From positions 1 to 17,605 of the forward strand of contig JBEAPO010000109.1 of assembly GCA_041164425.1 (NCBI GenBank): DNA of 17,605 bases, given 5' to 3'. The stretch's first letter is position 1, and each line of letters opens with the position of its first letter. This document shows, one piece after another, positions 1 to 5,909 of this stretch. Below the pieces are notes generated by a model. That model worked only from the letters and a program-made list of their open reading frames with translations. It searched no databases and was not told the origin of the DNA. The DNA comes from F1-20-MAGs119 sp041164425 (GTDB taxonomy: Bacteria > Actinomycetota > Acidimicrobiia > Acidimicrobiales > Ilumatobacteraceae). The position numbers and the translations under genes were made by a program.

Positions 1-326
1 GTCGCCTGGCGCATCGCATCCGCGCGCAACATGAGGCGAGGGAAGTCGAGTTCCCATTCGTGCTGGCCCGGAATGTAGGGGCAGTTGATGTAGCAGAGCT
101 TGCACTGGAAGCACTCGTCGACGACCTGGTCTTGTTCGGCGATCGTCAGCTTTCCCGCGTCCTGGTCGTCGTGCTTGTCGACGAATTTGAAGAGCGTCGG
201 GAAAGACGTGCAGTACTTGAAACACAAACGACAACCGTGGCAAAGGTCGTAGACCCGTGTGAGCTCTTCCCGAACGTCGGCCTCGTCGAGGTACTTCGGA
301 TGGTTCGGGTCGTAGGTGATCGTCAT
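1..326 (-). CDS. Two-cluster [4Fe-4S] ferredoxin-like / HdrD-GlpC-type Fe-S protein (partial)
   Basis: Only the first 108 codons are inside the window; the gene continues past the left edge. The reading frame begins MTITYDPNHPKYLDEADV. It carries two complete [4Fe-4S] motifs of the CxxCxxCxxxC type, at residues 29-39 (CHGCRLCFKYC) and 72-82 (CFQCKLCYINC, followed by Pro). This pair is typical of the N-terminal domain of heterodisulfide-reductase-related and GlpC-type Fe-S oxidoreductases, which pass electrons between soluble redox partners or to a membrane pool. The ATG at 326 was chosen because it opens the conserved part; a purine-rich stretch (AAGAGAAAAC) lies just upstream. It lies 125 bases downstream of a rubrerythrin gene on the same strand. 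Because that rubrerythrin has no rubredoxin domain, I infer this protein may supply its electrons. The family call is good; the exact partner and quinone use are unknown. Confidence 0.8.
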   Translation of the reverse strand, partial: MTITYDPNHPKYLDEADVREELTRVYDLCHGCRLCFKYCTSFPTLFKFVDKHDDQDAGKLTIAEQDQVVDECFQCKLCYINCPYIPGQHEWELDFPRLMLRADAMRQA

Positions 327-364
327 GTTTGTTTTCTCTTCTTTGCGGGGCTACGTCTTGCGAT

Positions 365-394
365 GTTTCTTTGCCGATTGTTTCTTTGTTGATT
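365..394. repeat. 15-bp tandem repeat, two copies
   Basis: GTTTCTTTGCCGATT (365-379) is followed directly by GTTTCTTTGTTGATT (380-394), 13 of 15 bases matching. A related TTCTCTTCTTTG lies near 334-345. On the minus strand this forms an A-rich untranslated spacer (CAAAGAAAC repeats) just before the Fe-S gene. It may be a slippage duplication or a leader element; its function is unknown. Confidence 0.6.
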
Positions 395-402
395 TCGACG
401 GT

Positions 403-431
403 GCGGGGCGCCGGGTCGACCGGCGCCCCGC
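403..431 (-). terminator. GC-rich 12-bp hairpin after rubrerythrin (possible terminator/attenuator)
   Basis: GCGGGGCGCCGG (403-414) pairs perfectly with CCGGCGCCCCGC (420-431) around a 5-base loop. It begins about 20 bases after the rubrerythrin stop codon on the minus strand. No T tract follows on either strand, so it is not a standard intrinsic terminator. It could reduce read-through into the Fe-S gene or protect the mRNA end. Confidence 0.45.
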
Positions 432-451
432 GGAGTCGTGATCGTTTCCGA

Positions 452-868
<417 letters not shown>

Positions 869-902
869 GACTGCTCCTTTTCTGTTGATGTGTTGTTAGG
901 GG

Positions 903-1343
903 TTATTGCTTCACTGCAGGCGTCGCATCGACGGCGCTCGCGCACCGGGGACACGTGCCTGAGAACACGATCCGTGCGGTCTGCACGGAAAACCCATCGA
1001 GGCCTGCGACGGAGATCGCCTCGGCATCGGTGACATAGACGTCGCGTACTTCCCCACAGTCGGTGCACACGCTGTGGTGGTGATCGTCAACGTTCGGGTC
1101 GAAACGCGCTGCGCCACCCAACTGGATCTGCTGCAACTCGCCCATCGTCGCGAGGTCGGTCAGCGTTTGGTAGACGGTGCGCAACGAGATGCCCGGCATC
1201 TCGGCGACGGCAACTTCGTAGAGCGTTTCGGCGGTCGGGTGCATTTCGTTGCCGTGCAGCAAACGAAACAGCAATTGACGCTGCGGTGTGACCTTCAATC
1301 CGGCGTCCCGAAAGGCACTGGCGAGCTGGTCCGGCGACTTCAT
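903..1343 (-). CDS. Fur-family regulator with PerR-type metal site
   Basis: A 146-residue Fur-family DNA-binding repressor. The N-terminal winged helix starts near VTPQRQLLFRLL and contains the recognition segment SLRTVYQTLTDL. A structural zinc site is formed by C93/C96 (CTDC) and C131/C134 (CPRC). Aligning by eye to Bacillus subtilis PerR, all five regulatory ligands are present: H35 (PerR H37), D82 (D85), H88 (H91), H90 (H93) and D101 (D104). An Asp at the last position is the feature that separates peroxide-sensing PerR from iron-sensing Fur, which normally has Glu. I chose the ATG at 1343 because homology starts there; the upstream in-frame extension contains no family sequence and runs into the divergent promoter region. 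It lies just upstream of rubrerythrin, its likely regulatory target. Peroxide sensing is inferred from residues, not proved. Confidence 0.9.
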   Translation of the reverse strand: MKSPDQLASAFRDAGLKVTPQRQLLFRLLHGNEMHPTAETLYEVAVAEMPGISLRTVYQTLTDLATMGELQQIQLGGAARFDPNVDDHHHSVCTDCGEVRDVYVTDAEAISVAGLDGFSVQTARIVFSGTCPRCASAVDATPAVKQ

Positions 1344-1358
1344 CGATTTAACACTAAA
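1344..1358 (-). promoter_or_regulatory. Leaderless promoter and possible operator of the PerR-like gene
   Basis: On the minus strand a TAGTGT box (1356-1351) lies 7 bases before the ATG at 1343, which would put the transcript start at or next to the start codon. The same bases contain a short inverted repeat, TTTA-ACAC-TAAA (1347-1358), in an AT-rich stretch. It could be a Fur/PerR-type autoregulatory operator, but it is too short to be sure. Confidence 0.4.
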
Positions 1359-1431
1359 ACACCGATACTCAATCTGCAACTTCTGCGAATTAACAAATTT
1401 TGCGATCTTCGTCACAACGGCCCCCACCTGC

Positions 1432-1881
1432 ATGAGCGGCCCAACGACGGCGGCTGCTGAAATGGGTTCCGTGGTCAACTTCCCGCAGTCACTCGACCGC
1501 GACGCGTTGCGCGCCGGCGCGAGTGTCACGCTTTTGTTCGCCGTGCCGCCGACTCTGGTCGCGCGCTTCGTTCTCGACAACAACGACGACACCAGTGGAT
1601 GGGCGCCGCTGCTCACGCTCATCGCGGTGTTGGGCTTCGTTCTCGGGTCGGGCGTCGCCGCATGGCGTCAACGAACGCAACGACCGATGACCCACGCGGT
1701 TCTCGCCGGCGCGGGCGTCTTCGTCGCTACGCAGGCCGTGTTTCTCGCCGTGCGCATCGCGACCGGTGGCGACGTTCGTCTCATGCGGATACTCACGTCG
1801 TTCTCACTCGCGCTCGTCGCGAGCGTGGTCGGCGGACTGCTCGGCAACTTCATGCAGAAGAACGGCATCCGCCCTCGATGA
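1432..1881 (+). CDS. Small four-helix membrane protein of unknown function
   Basis: A predicted 149-residue integral membrane protein with four hydrophobic segments at roughly residues 30-47, 58-78, 88-110 and 119-141, joined by short loops; the third loop is Arg-rich (WRQRTQRP). I recognise no catalytic motif or family. The reading frame is open further upstream, but that part would overlap the oppositely oriented PerR-like gene. The first plausible ATG beyond the regulator is at 1432; a second in-frame ATG at 1462 is an alternative, and neither has a clear Shine-Dalgarno. Its stop codon overlaps the start of the FGGY kinase (ATGA, 1878-1881), so the two are translationally coupled. A role linked to the kinase, such as substrate transport, is possible but nothing in the sequence demonstrates it. 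Confidence 0.7.
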   Translation: MSGPTTAAAEMGSVVNFPQSLDRDALRAGASVTLLFAVPPTLVARFVLDNNDDTSGWAPLLTLIAVLGFVLGSGVAAWRQRTQRPMTHAVLAGAGVFVATQAVFLAVRIATGGDVRLMRILTSFSLALVASVVGGLLGNFMQKNGIRPR

Positions 1882-3407
1882 CCACGACACGCGGCACGTC
1901 CCGTGCGGTGCTGGTCATCGACGTCGGCACGAGTGGTTTGCGCGCCGCCCTCGTCGATGGCGACGGAAAAATCGTCGACTACCACCACGTCACACAAACT
2001 CCGTCGACGCCATCGCCCGGACTCGTCGAGTTCGACGCGATGCAGATGTACCACGCGTCGGTCGAGGCTGCCGGCATCGTTGTACGGCGCAACACGCAAT
2101 GTCACGTTACGGCGCTCGGGATCGCAAACCAGCGGGCGTCGGTGGTCGCGTGGGATGCGCGCACCGGCGAGCCCACCGGTCCCGCCATCGGGTGGCAGGA
2201 TCTGCGCACCGTCATCGAGTGCATCACGGTGAAATCCGAACACGGCCTTTCGATCGCACCGAACCAAACCGCGACGAAAGCCGCATGGCTGATCTCGAAC
2301 CAAGCCGCAAACACTCCGCTTAATGCTTTGCGTTTGGGCACAATCGACGCGTGGTTGACATGGAAGCTCAGTGGTGGAGCCGCGTTCGTCACCGATCACA
2401 CGAACGCTGCCGTCACGGGCCTCGTCGACGTGCAAACGGTTGACTGGGACGCGCATGTGTGTGCGATCTTCGGTGTGCCGGTCGGGTGCCTGCCTCGCGT
2501 CGTTCCGTCGCGCGCAGTGGCGGGCCACGTCACCGGACATCCGGGTCTCGATGGAATCGCCCTCGCGGCGCGCGTCGGCGACCAACAGTCGTCGCTCGTT
2601 GGCCAGGGCTGCACGGCCCCCGGTCGCACGAAGATCACATTCGGCACGGGCGGCATGCTCGACATGTACACGGGCACCGTCGGCCCAACCGAGGCCGTTC
2701 GAACACGTCACGGAACGTTTCCGATCGTCGCATTTTCTCTGGAGGGCCATTCAAGCGGAATTCATTGGGGCACCGAAGCTGTCATGCTTTCGGCGGGCAC
2801 GAACGTCGAATGGCTGTGCACTGACATGGGCCTCATCGCCACACCGCAGCAAAGCGAAGAAATAGCGCGCACGGTTGCGAACACCGCCGGTGTTTCCTAC
2901 GTACCGGCGCTTCTCGGCCTCGGTACACCCGACTGGGACTACGGCGCCCGTGGCACCTTGGCGGGACTCACCCGCGGAACGAACCGTGCACACATTGTGC
3001 GCGCCGTGCTCGAAGGAATCGCTCACCGCGGTGCGGACCTCCTCGATGCCGCGGTCGCCGAGGCGGGCGCGCGGGGTGTTCCCGCACCGACCAGCCTGCG
3101 GATCGACGGTGGGATGTCCCGGAACGCAACCTTTGTCCAGTTGTTTGCCGACGCGACGGGCAAGTCCGTCGATGTTTCCCCGGTCGCCGAAGCAACGACC
3201 CTCGGCGCGGCCTTTCTTGCGGGGTCAGTCCTCGACACCGACGCGGTCTGGTCGAGCCTCGAAGAGGCGACGGCGACCGCCGTTCCTGCGACGAGGGTCA
3301 CTCCGTCGACCGATTCCGCGACCCGTGCCGCGTCACGCGACGAATGGGCGCGCACACTCGCCTTGTCGCGGGCCTGGATCCCCGACCTGACCGCCCTCGA
3401 CTTCTAA
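1878..3407 (+). CDS. FGGY-family carbohydrate kinase, glycerol-kinase-like, substrate uncertain
   Basis: A 509-residue cytosolic ATP-dependent sugar/polyol kinase of the ASKHA fold. The N-terminal phosphate-binding loop VIDVGTSGLRAALVDGDG (residues 13-30) and the catalytic Asp in GDQQ (D235) are intact. The C-terminal half has the FGGY signature GTLAGLTRGTNRAHIVRAVLEG region, then LRIDGGMSRN and EATTLGAAFLAG. Overall spacing and motifs (NQR, WQDLRT, GTIDAWLTWKL, GDQQ) are those of glycerol kinase, and its length matches. However, three residues that contact glycerol in E. coli GlpK are replaced: Glu84 by A87, Tyr135 by N129 and Phe270 by M260, while Arg83 (R86), Asp245 (D235) and Gln246 (Q236) remain. 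The true substrate is therefore probably not glycerol. Its ATG overlaps the upstream membrane-protein stop codon. Confidence 0.92.
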   Translation: MTTTRGTSRAVLVIDVGTSGLRAALVDGDGKIVDYHHVTQTPSTPSPGLVEFDAMQMYHASVEAAGIVVRRNTQCHVTALGIANQRASVVAWDARTGEPTGPAIGWQDLRTVIECITVKSEHGLSIAPNQTATKAAWLISNQAANTPLNALRLGTIDAWLTWKLSGGAAFVTDHTNAAVTGLVDVQTVDWDAHVCAIFGVPVGCLPRVVPSRAVAGHVTGHPGLDGIALAARVGDQQSSLVGQGCTAPGRTKITFGTGGMLDMYTGTVGPTEAVRTRHGTFPIVAFSLEGHSSGIHWGTEAVMLSAGTNVEWLCTDMGLIATPQQSEEIARTVANTAGVSYVPALLGLGTPDWDYGARGTLAGLTRGTNRAHIVRAVLEGIAHRGADLLDAAVAEAGARGVPAPTSLRIDGGMSRNATFVQLFADATGKSVDVSPVAEATTLGAAFLAGSVLDTDAVWSSLEEATATAVPATRVTPSTDSATRAASRDEWARTLALSRAWIPDLTALDF

Positions 3408-3435
3408 AGTTGCACCGCCCCGCCCCCGTCGGTGA

Positions 3436-3455
3436 ACCTGTACTGCAAGACAGGT
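3436..3455 (+). promoter_or_regulatory. Inverted repeat upstream of the ferritin-like gene
   Basis: ACCTGT (3436-3441) and ACAGGT (3450-3455) form a perfect 6-bp inverted repeat with 8 bases between them, in the 65-base gap between kinase and ferritin-like gene. It ends 17 bases before the GTG start. It could be an operator or a 5' UTR hairpin. I see no convincing promoter elements around it. Confidence 0.3.
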
Positions 3456-3472
3456 CTGAGAAAGGATCCCTC

Positions 3473-3982
3473 GTGGCAGACACCAGCACCACGGCGCCGC
3501 CAAAACAACCCACCGCCGCCGACGCCGCACTCCTCTCCTACGCCCTCGGCCTCGAGTTCGCGATGGTTGACATCTACGCGCGCGCCGCCGCCGGCGCAAA
3601 GGATGACCTGAAGTCGGTTGCCGAACTCTTCGGCGCCCATCACCGCGCCGCCGCCCAGTCGCTGACGGGTCTACTCGGCCGCAAAGCGCCGACCGGCCGC
3701 AACGAAGCCTTCTACGCCGAACAGTCGAAGGCCGCTTCGGGCGGAAGCGCCAAAGACAGAGCCGCACTCATGGCAGGTCTCGAGAACGCGATGGTTGCCA
3801 CGCACCTGAAGGTGCTGAGCAACCTGCGCGGCATCGACGGCGCTGCGCTCGTTGCTTCGATCATTCCGATCGAAGCACGCCAGGCCGCGGTGCTGGTCGG
3901 CCTCTCGGGCGCGACCGCGCTCGACGACATCATGGCCCTCGACGCTGAGGCCGCAATCGACCCCGAGACCTACCCCGCCTGA
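3473..3982 (+). CDS. Ferritin-like protein, predicted cytosolic, with degenerate metal site
   Basis: A 169-residue helical protein of the ferritin-like superfamily. A GTG start at 3473 is chosen because GAGAAAGGA ends 6 bases before it, whereas the longer upstream reading frame lies inside the kinase. No signal peptide is present, so the protein should stay in the cytosol. Four helices can be matched to the next gene: LEFAMVDIY, FGAHHRAAAQSL, LENAMVATHL and IEARQAAVL. The two proteins are paralogues. Relative to the second copy, the His in helix 2 is Ala (A60) and the His of the last ExxH motif is Gln (E134-x-x-Q137), while E28, H57, E104 and E134 remain. A complete diiron site therefore looks unlikely. 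It may be a structural or regulatory partner of the exported paralogue. The function of this subfamily is not established. Confidence 0.82.
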   Translation: MADTSTTAPPKQPTAADAALLSYALGLEFAMVDIYARAAAGAKDDLKSVAELFGAHHRAAAQSLTGLLGRKAPTGRNEAFYAEQSKAASGGSAKDRAALMAGLENAMVATHLKVLSNLRGIDGAALVASIIPIEARQAAVLVGLSGATALDDIMALDAEAAIDPETYPA

Positions 3983-4001
3983 TCGGAAGAGACGCCCCAC
4001 C

Positions 4002-4826
4002 ATGAACGCTCCCATGAACGACAACGCTTTCAACCGCCGCAAGTTCCTTCAGTCCGGTGGACTCGCGCTCGCTTCCGCGGCGATTCTCGCCGCGTGCGGC
4101 AAGAACGACAAAGTCGCAACCGCGTACCCCCGCATCGGCGAATCACCGACAACGACGGGACTTCCCGAAGCGCACGTGACCGACATCGTGCTGCTACGCA
4201 CCGCGTCGTCACTCGAGTGGTGCGCGATCGACGCCTACACGGCAGTTGCAGGCCTCGGCATTCTCCCCGGCGCGGTTCTTCCCGTCGTGAAACGTTTCCA
4301 GGACGACCACAAGGCGCACGCATCGGCACTCAGCGAGGTCATCAAGAAGGCCGGTGGCGAACCGTTCGAGTGCGCCAACGAACGCATCAACACGCTTTAC
4401 ATCGCACCCGCAGTCGAACTGATCACCGGAAACAAGGACAAGGGCATCGAGGCCAGCGACACCCCCGCCGACGACCTTCTCGTCCTTGCACACGGCCTCG
4501 AGAATCTCGCTGCGGCGACGTACCAGTACTACGTGTCGCTCATCTCGACACCCGCCACGCGCGGTGCCGCCATGACGATCGGCCAAGACGAAGCACGCCA
4601 CGCGGCCGTTCTCGCACAGGCGATCATCCCCGACGGCAAAGGCATCGCTCCGTCGATCAACGAGACCACGGGCAAGGCCAACCCCGCCGCGGTTCCCGGT
4701 GCGTTCGGCAGCCTCGCGGCCATCTCCTTCGCGATCGGCAAGACCAGTGAAGCGGGCACCAAGACCCAGCTCAGCCTCGACACCCCGAGCCTGAACTCAC
4801 TGGCGTACGAGTACGCCAGCTGTTAA
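4002..4826 (+). CDS. Ferritin-like protein, Tat-exported lipoprotein
   Basis: A 274-residue protein. Residues 11-33 form a twin-arginine lipoprotein signal: NRRKFLQSGG, a hydrophobic stretch, then the lipobox LAAC with C32 as the lipidated residue. It should be exported folded and anchored to the outer face of the membrane. The mature part is ferritin-like, with candidate metal ligands E72 (LEWCAIDAY), D102/H103/H106 (FQDDHKAHASAL), E167 (LENLAAATYQYY) and E197xxH200 (DEARHAAVL). Tat export fits a protein that takes up its metal cofactor before export. It starts 19 bases after the paralogous gene, with GGAAGAG about 10 bases before the ATG, so the two form an operon. The C-terminal residues LAYEYASC are encoded within a palindromic tandem repeat. 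Its activity (peroxidase, iron storage or other) cannot be read from the sequence. Confidence 0.85.
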   Translation: MNAPMNDNAFNRRKFLQSGGLALASAAILAACGKNDKVATAYPRIGESPTTTGLPEAHVTDIVLLRTASSLEWCAIDAYTAVAGLGILPGAVLPVVKRFQDDHKAHASALSEVIKKAGGEPFECANERINTLYIAPAVELITGNKDKGIEASDTPADDLLVLAHGLENLAAATYQYYVSLISTPATRGAAMTIGQDEARHAAVLAQAIIPDGKGIAPSINETTGKANPAAVPGAFGSLAAISFAIGKTSEAGTKTQLSLDTPSLNSLAYEYASC

Positions 4827-4865
4827 CGGCGTACGAGTACGCCAGCTACTAGCGGCGAACGAATA
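4802..4865 (+). repeat. 26-bp tandem palindromic repeat spanning the gene end (two copies plus a decayed third)
   Basis: GGCGTACGAGTACGCCAGCT occurs at 4802-4821 and again at 4828-4847, an exact 26-base period (23 of 26 bases identical across whole units). A third, decayed unit starts in register at 4854 (GGCGAACGAATA, 10 of 12 matching). Each unit is self-complementary (GGCGTAC/GTACGCC; the first extends to CTGGCGTAC/GTACGCCAG), so the mRNA end can fold into consecutive hairpins. The first unit encodes the last residues and stop codon of the ferritin-like lipoprotein. The second again reads AYEYASY-stop in its own frame, and the third reads ANE-stop. No T tract follows. Confidence 0.85.
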
Positions 4866-4902
4866 GCGACGGATCTCCCGAGGTCGCTCGCGCGCACATC
4901 GT

Positions 4903-4915
4903 TACACTGTGTTCC
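4903..4915 (+). promoter_or_regulatory. rnpB promoter, -10 box
   Basis: TACACT (4903-4908) is followed by 7 bases and then G4916, the first base of helix P1 of RNase P RNA. The spacing fits a -10 box with transcription starting at 4916. No good -35 hexamer is visible near 4880-4885. Confidence 0.6.
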
Positions 4916-5258
4916 GGTGAGTCGGCCGGGTGGCCGCGACACACGCAAGTGCGTCGAGGAAAGTCGGGACTCCACAGGGCAAAGTGCTGGCGAGAGCCAG
5001 GTGGGGGTGACCTCACGGACAGTGCAACAGAAAACAAACCGCCGGCGGGGCAACCCAACGGCAAGGGTGAAAAGGTGCGGTAAGAGCGCACCAGCGTGCG
5101 GGGCGACCCGCGCGGCTTGGCAAACCCCACTTGGAGCAAGGTCACGCAGGGAACATGGGCGGCTCGCTCGCCTTCGGGCAGTTCCCGGGTAGACCGCATA
5201 GATGGATGGTCACCGGACCGCAAGGTCCACAGAATCCCGCTTACAGGCCGACTCACCA
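4916..5258 (+). ncRNA. rnpB: RNase P RNA (type A), lacking helix P18
   Basis: Catalytic RNA of ribonuclease P, which removes 5' leaders from tRNA precursors. The core can be folded by eye. P1 is a perfect 12-bp helix (4916-4927 with 5246-5257). P2 is GGTGGCC (4929-4935) with GGTCACC (5208-5214). P3 is a short hairpin with a GCAA loop. P4 pairs AAGTCGGGA (4961-4969) with TCCCGCTT (5235-5242), leaving the conserved bulged U at 4964. The conserved ACAGAAAACAAACCGCC and GGTGCGGTAAGAGCGCACC blocks follow. P15 is GGTC (5140-5143) with GACC (5192-5195), and the loop GGT that binds tRNA CCA is at 5188-5190. P16 is GGGAAC (5149-5154) with GTTCCC (5181-5186), and P19 is a GCAA hairpin (5215-5228). Only 12 bases separate P15 from P2, so P18 is missing. 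The ends are set by P1. Confidence 0.96.
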
Positions 5259-5267
5259 TCTTCGTTT

Positions 5268-5301
5268 GATCCCCGGGCCGCCGGCCCGGGGATCATTTTT
5301 T
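5268..5301 (+). terminator. Intrinsic terminator of rnpB
   Basis: GATCCCCGGGCC (5268-5279) pairs perfectly with GGCCCGGGGATC (5283-5294) around a 3-base loop and is followed by ATTTTTTG. This is a strong rho-independent terminator on the plus strand, 10 bases after the end of rnpB. The opposing histidine-phosphatase gene ends at 5304; no T tract follows the hairpin on the minus strand, so it is mainly one-directional. Confidence 0.92.
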
Positions 5302-5303
5302 GA

Positions 5304-5909
5304 TCACTTCTCGTCGTGAACCGTGACGTTGAACGTGACAAGTGCGGGTCGTTCTTCGTGCAGGCGAATCGTCGACATCGACGCGCGGTCGAGTGCGGTT
5401 CTCCACGAAACCCCGATGTCGACCCCGAGCGCCCACGCAACCGCGGCCTTGATCGGCGACACGTGGCTCACGACCACGGTGTGTGCGTGACCGGAGTTCC
5501 GCGCGAGGTCGACGAGCGCAGCGCGGACGCGTGTCTCCAATTCGGCCATCGATTCCCCTCGTGGTGGACGAAAGTCGGGATCGCGACGCCACCGTGCCCA
5601 CACCTCAGCCGGCACCGACGACATCGGCTGGCCGTCGAAATCGCCGTAGTCGAGTTCGATCCAACGACGATCGGTGTCGACGCCAACGCCGACGTGTGCG
5701 GAAATGGCCGCCGCGGTTTGTTGGGCCCGAAGCAACGGGCTTGCGATGATGCGGCCCACCGGCGCGATCCGCGACAGCGCCGGGCCGATGACCGCTGCCT
5801 GGTCGTGACCCACCTCGTCGAGTTCGTTGTCGACATGTCCCTGCAAGAGACCGCCTGCGTTGGCGCGAGTACGTCCGTGTCGCACAAGGGTCAGCAGTCG
5901 ATCAGCCAA
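5304..5909 (-). CDS. Histidine phosphatase (phosphoglycerate-mutase-like)
   Basis: A 201-residue member of the histidine phosphatase superfamily, branch 1; such enzymes remove phosphate through a phosphohistidine intermediate. Visible active-site elements are LVRHGRT near the N terminus (R10, H11, G12), R61 in SPLLRAQQTA, E85 in WIELDYGDFDG and the second catalytic His, H149, in VVVSHVSPIKAA. I chose a TTG start at 5909 because it directly precedes the conserved first strand and has a GGGGAG about 10 bases upstream; it overlaps the end of the preceding membrane-protein gene by 8 bases, suggesting coupling. An ATG at 5960 would add a Ser/Arg-rich extension not seen in the family. Together with the zinc-ribbon gene upstream it resembles an actinobacterial neighbourhood in which a zinc-ribbon protein precedes a CobC-like phosphatase. 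The substrate is unknown. Confidence 0.88.
   Translation of the reverse strand: MADRLLTLVRHGRTRANAGGLLQGHVDNELDEVGHDQAAVIGPALSRIAPVGRIIASPLLRAQQTAAAISAHVGVGVDTDRRWIELDYGDFDGQPMSSVPAEVWARWRRDPDFRPPRGESMAELETRVRAALVDLARNSGHAHTVVVSHVSPIKAAVAWALGVDIGVSWRTALDRASMSTIRLHEERPALVTFNVTVHDEK

Noticed and set aside
1381..1410. Possible inverted repeat TGCGAATT...AATTTTGCGA upstream of the PerR-like gene
   Set aside because: The arms do not align without gaps, so it cannot be called an operator; only the short TTTA-ACAC-TAAA element was kept, at low confidence.
1344..1622. N-terminal extension of the PerR-like regulator
   Set aside because: Fur-family homology begins at the ATG at 1343; the extension lies across the divergent AT-rich promoter and the opposite membrane-protein gene.
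1668..2750. Minus-strand 360-codon reading frame within the FGGY kinase region
   Set aside because: It is fully antisense to a kinase with complete motifs and contains no recognisable family sequence.
4094..4750. Arg/His-rich plus-strand frame inside the second ferritin-like gene
   Set aside because: It is a shifted-frame shadow; the ferritin-like frame has signal peptide, lipobox and helices.
5140..5195. Suspected loss of the tRNA-CCA-binding GGU motif in L15 of RNase P RNA
   Set aside because: On refolding, the GGT is present at 5188-5190 on the 3' side of the loop, directly before P15, as in E. coli.
4917..5259. Possible protein-coding frames across the rnpB region on both strands
   Set aside because: The region folds into the complete RNase P RNA core with conserved blocks and a terminator, which explains it fully.
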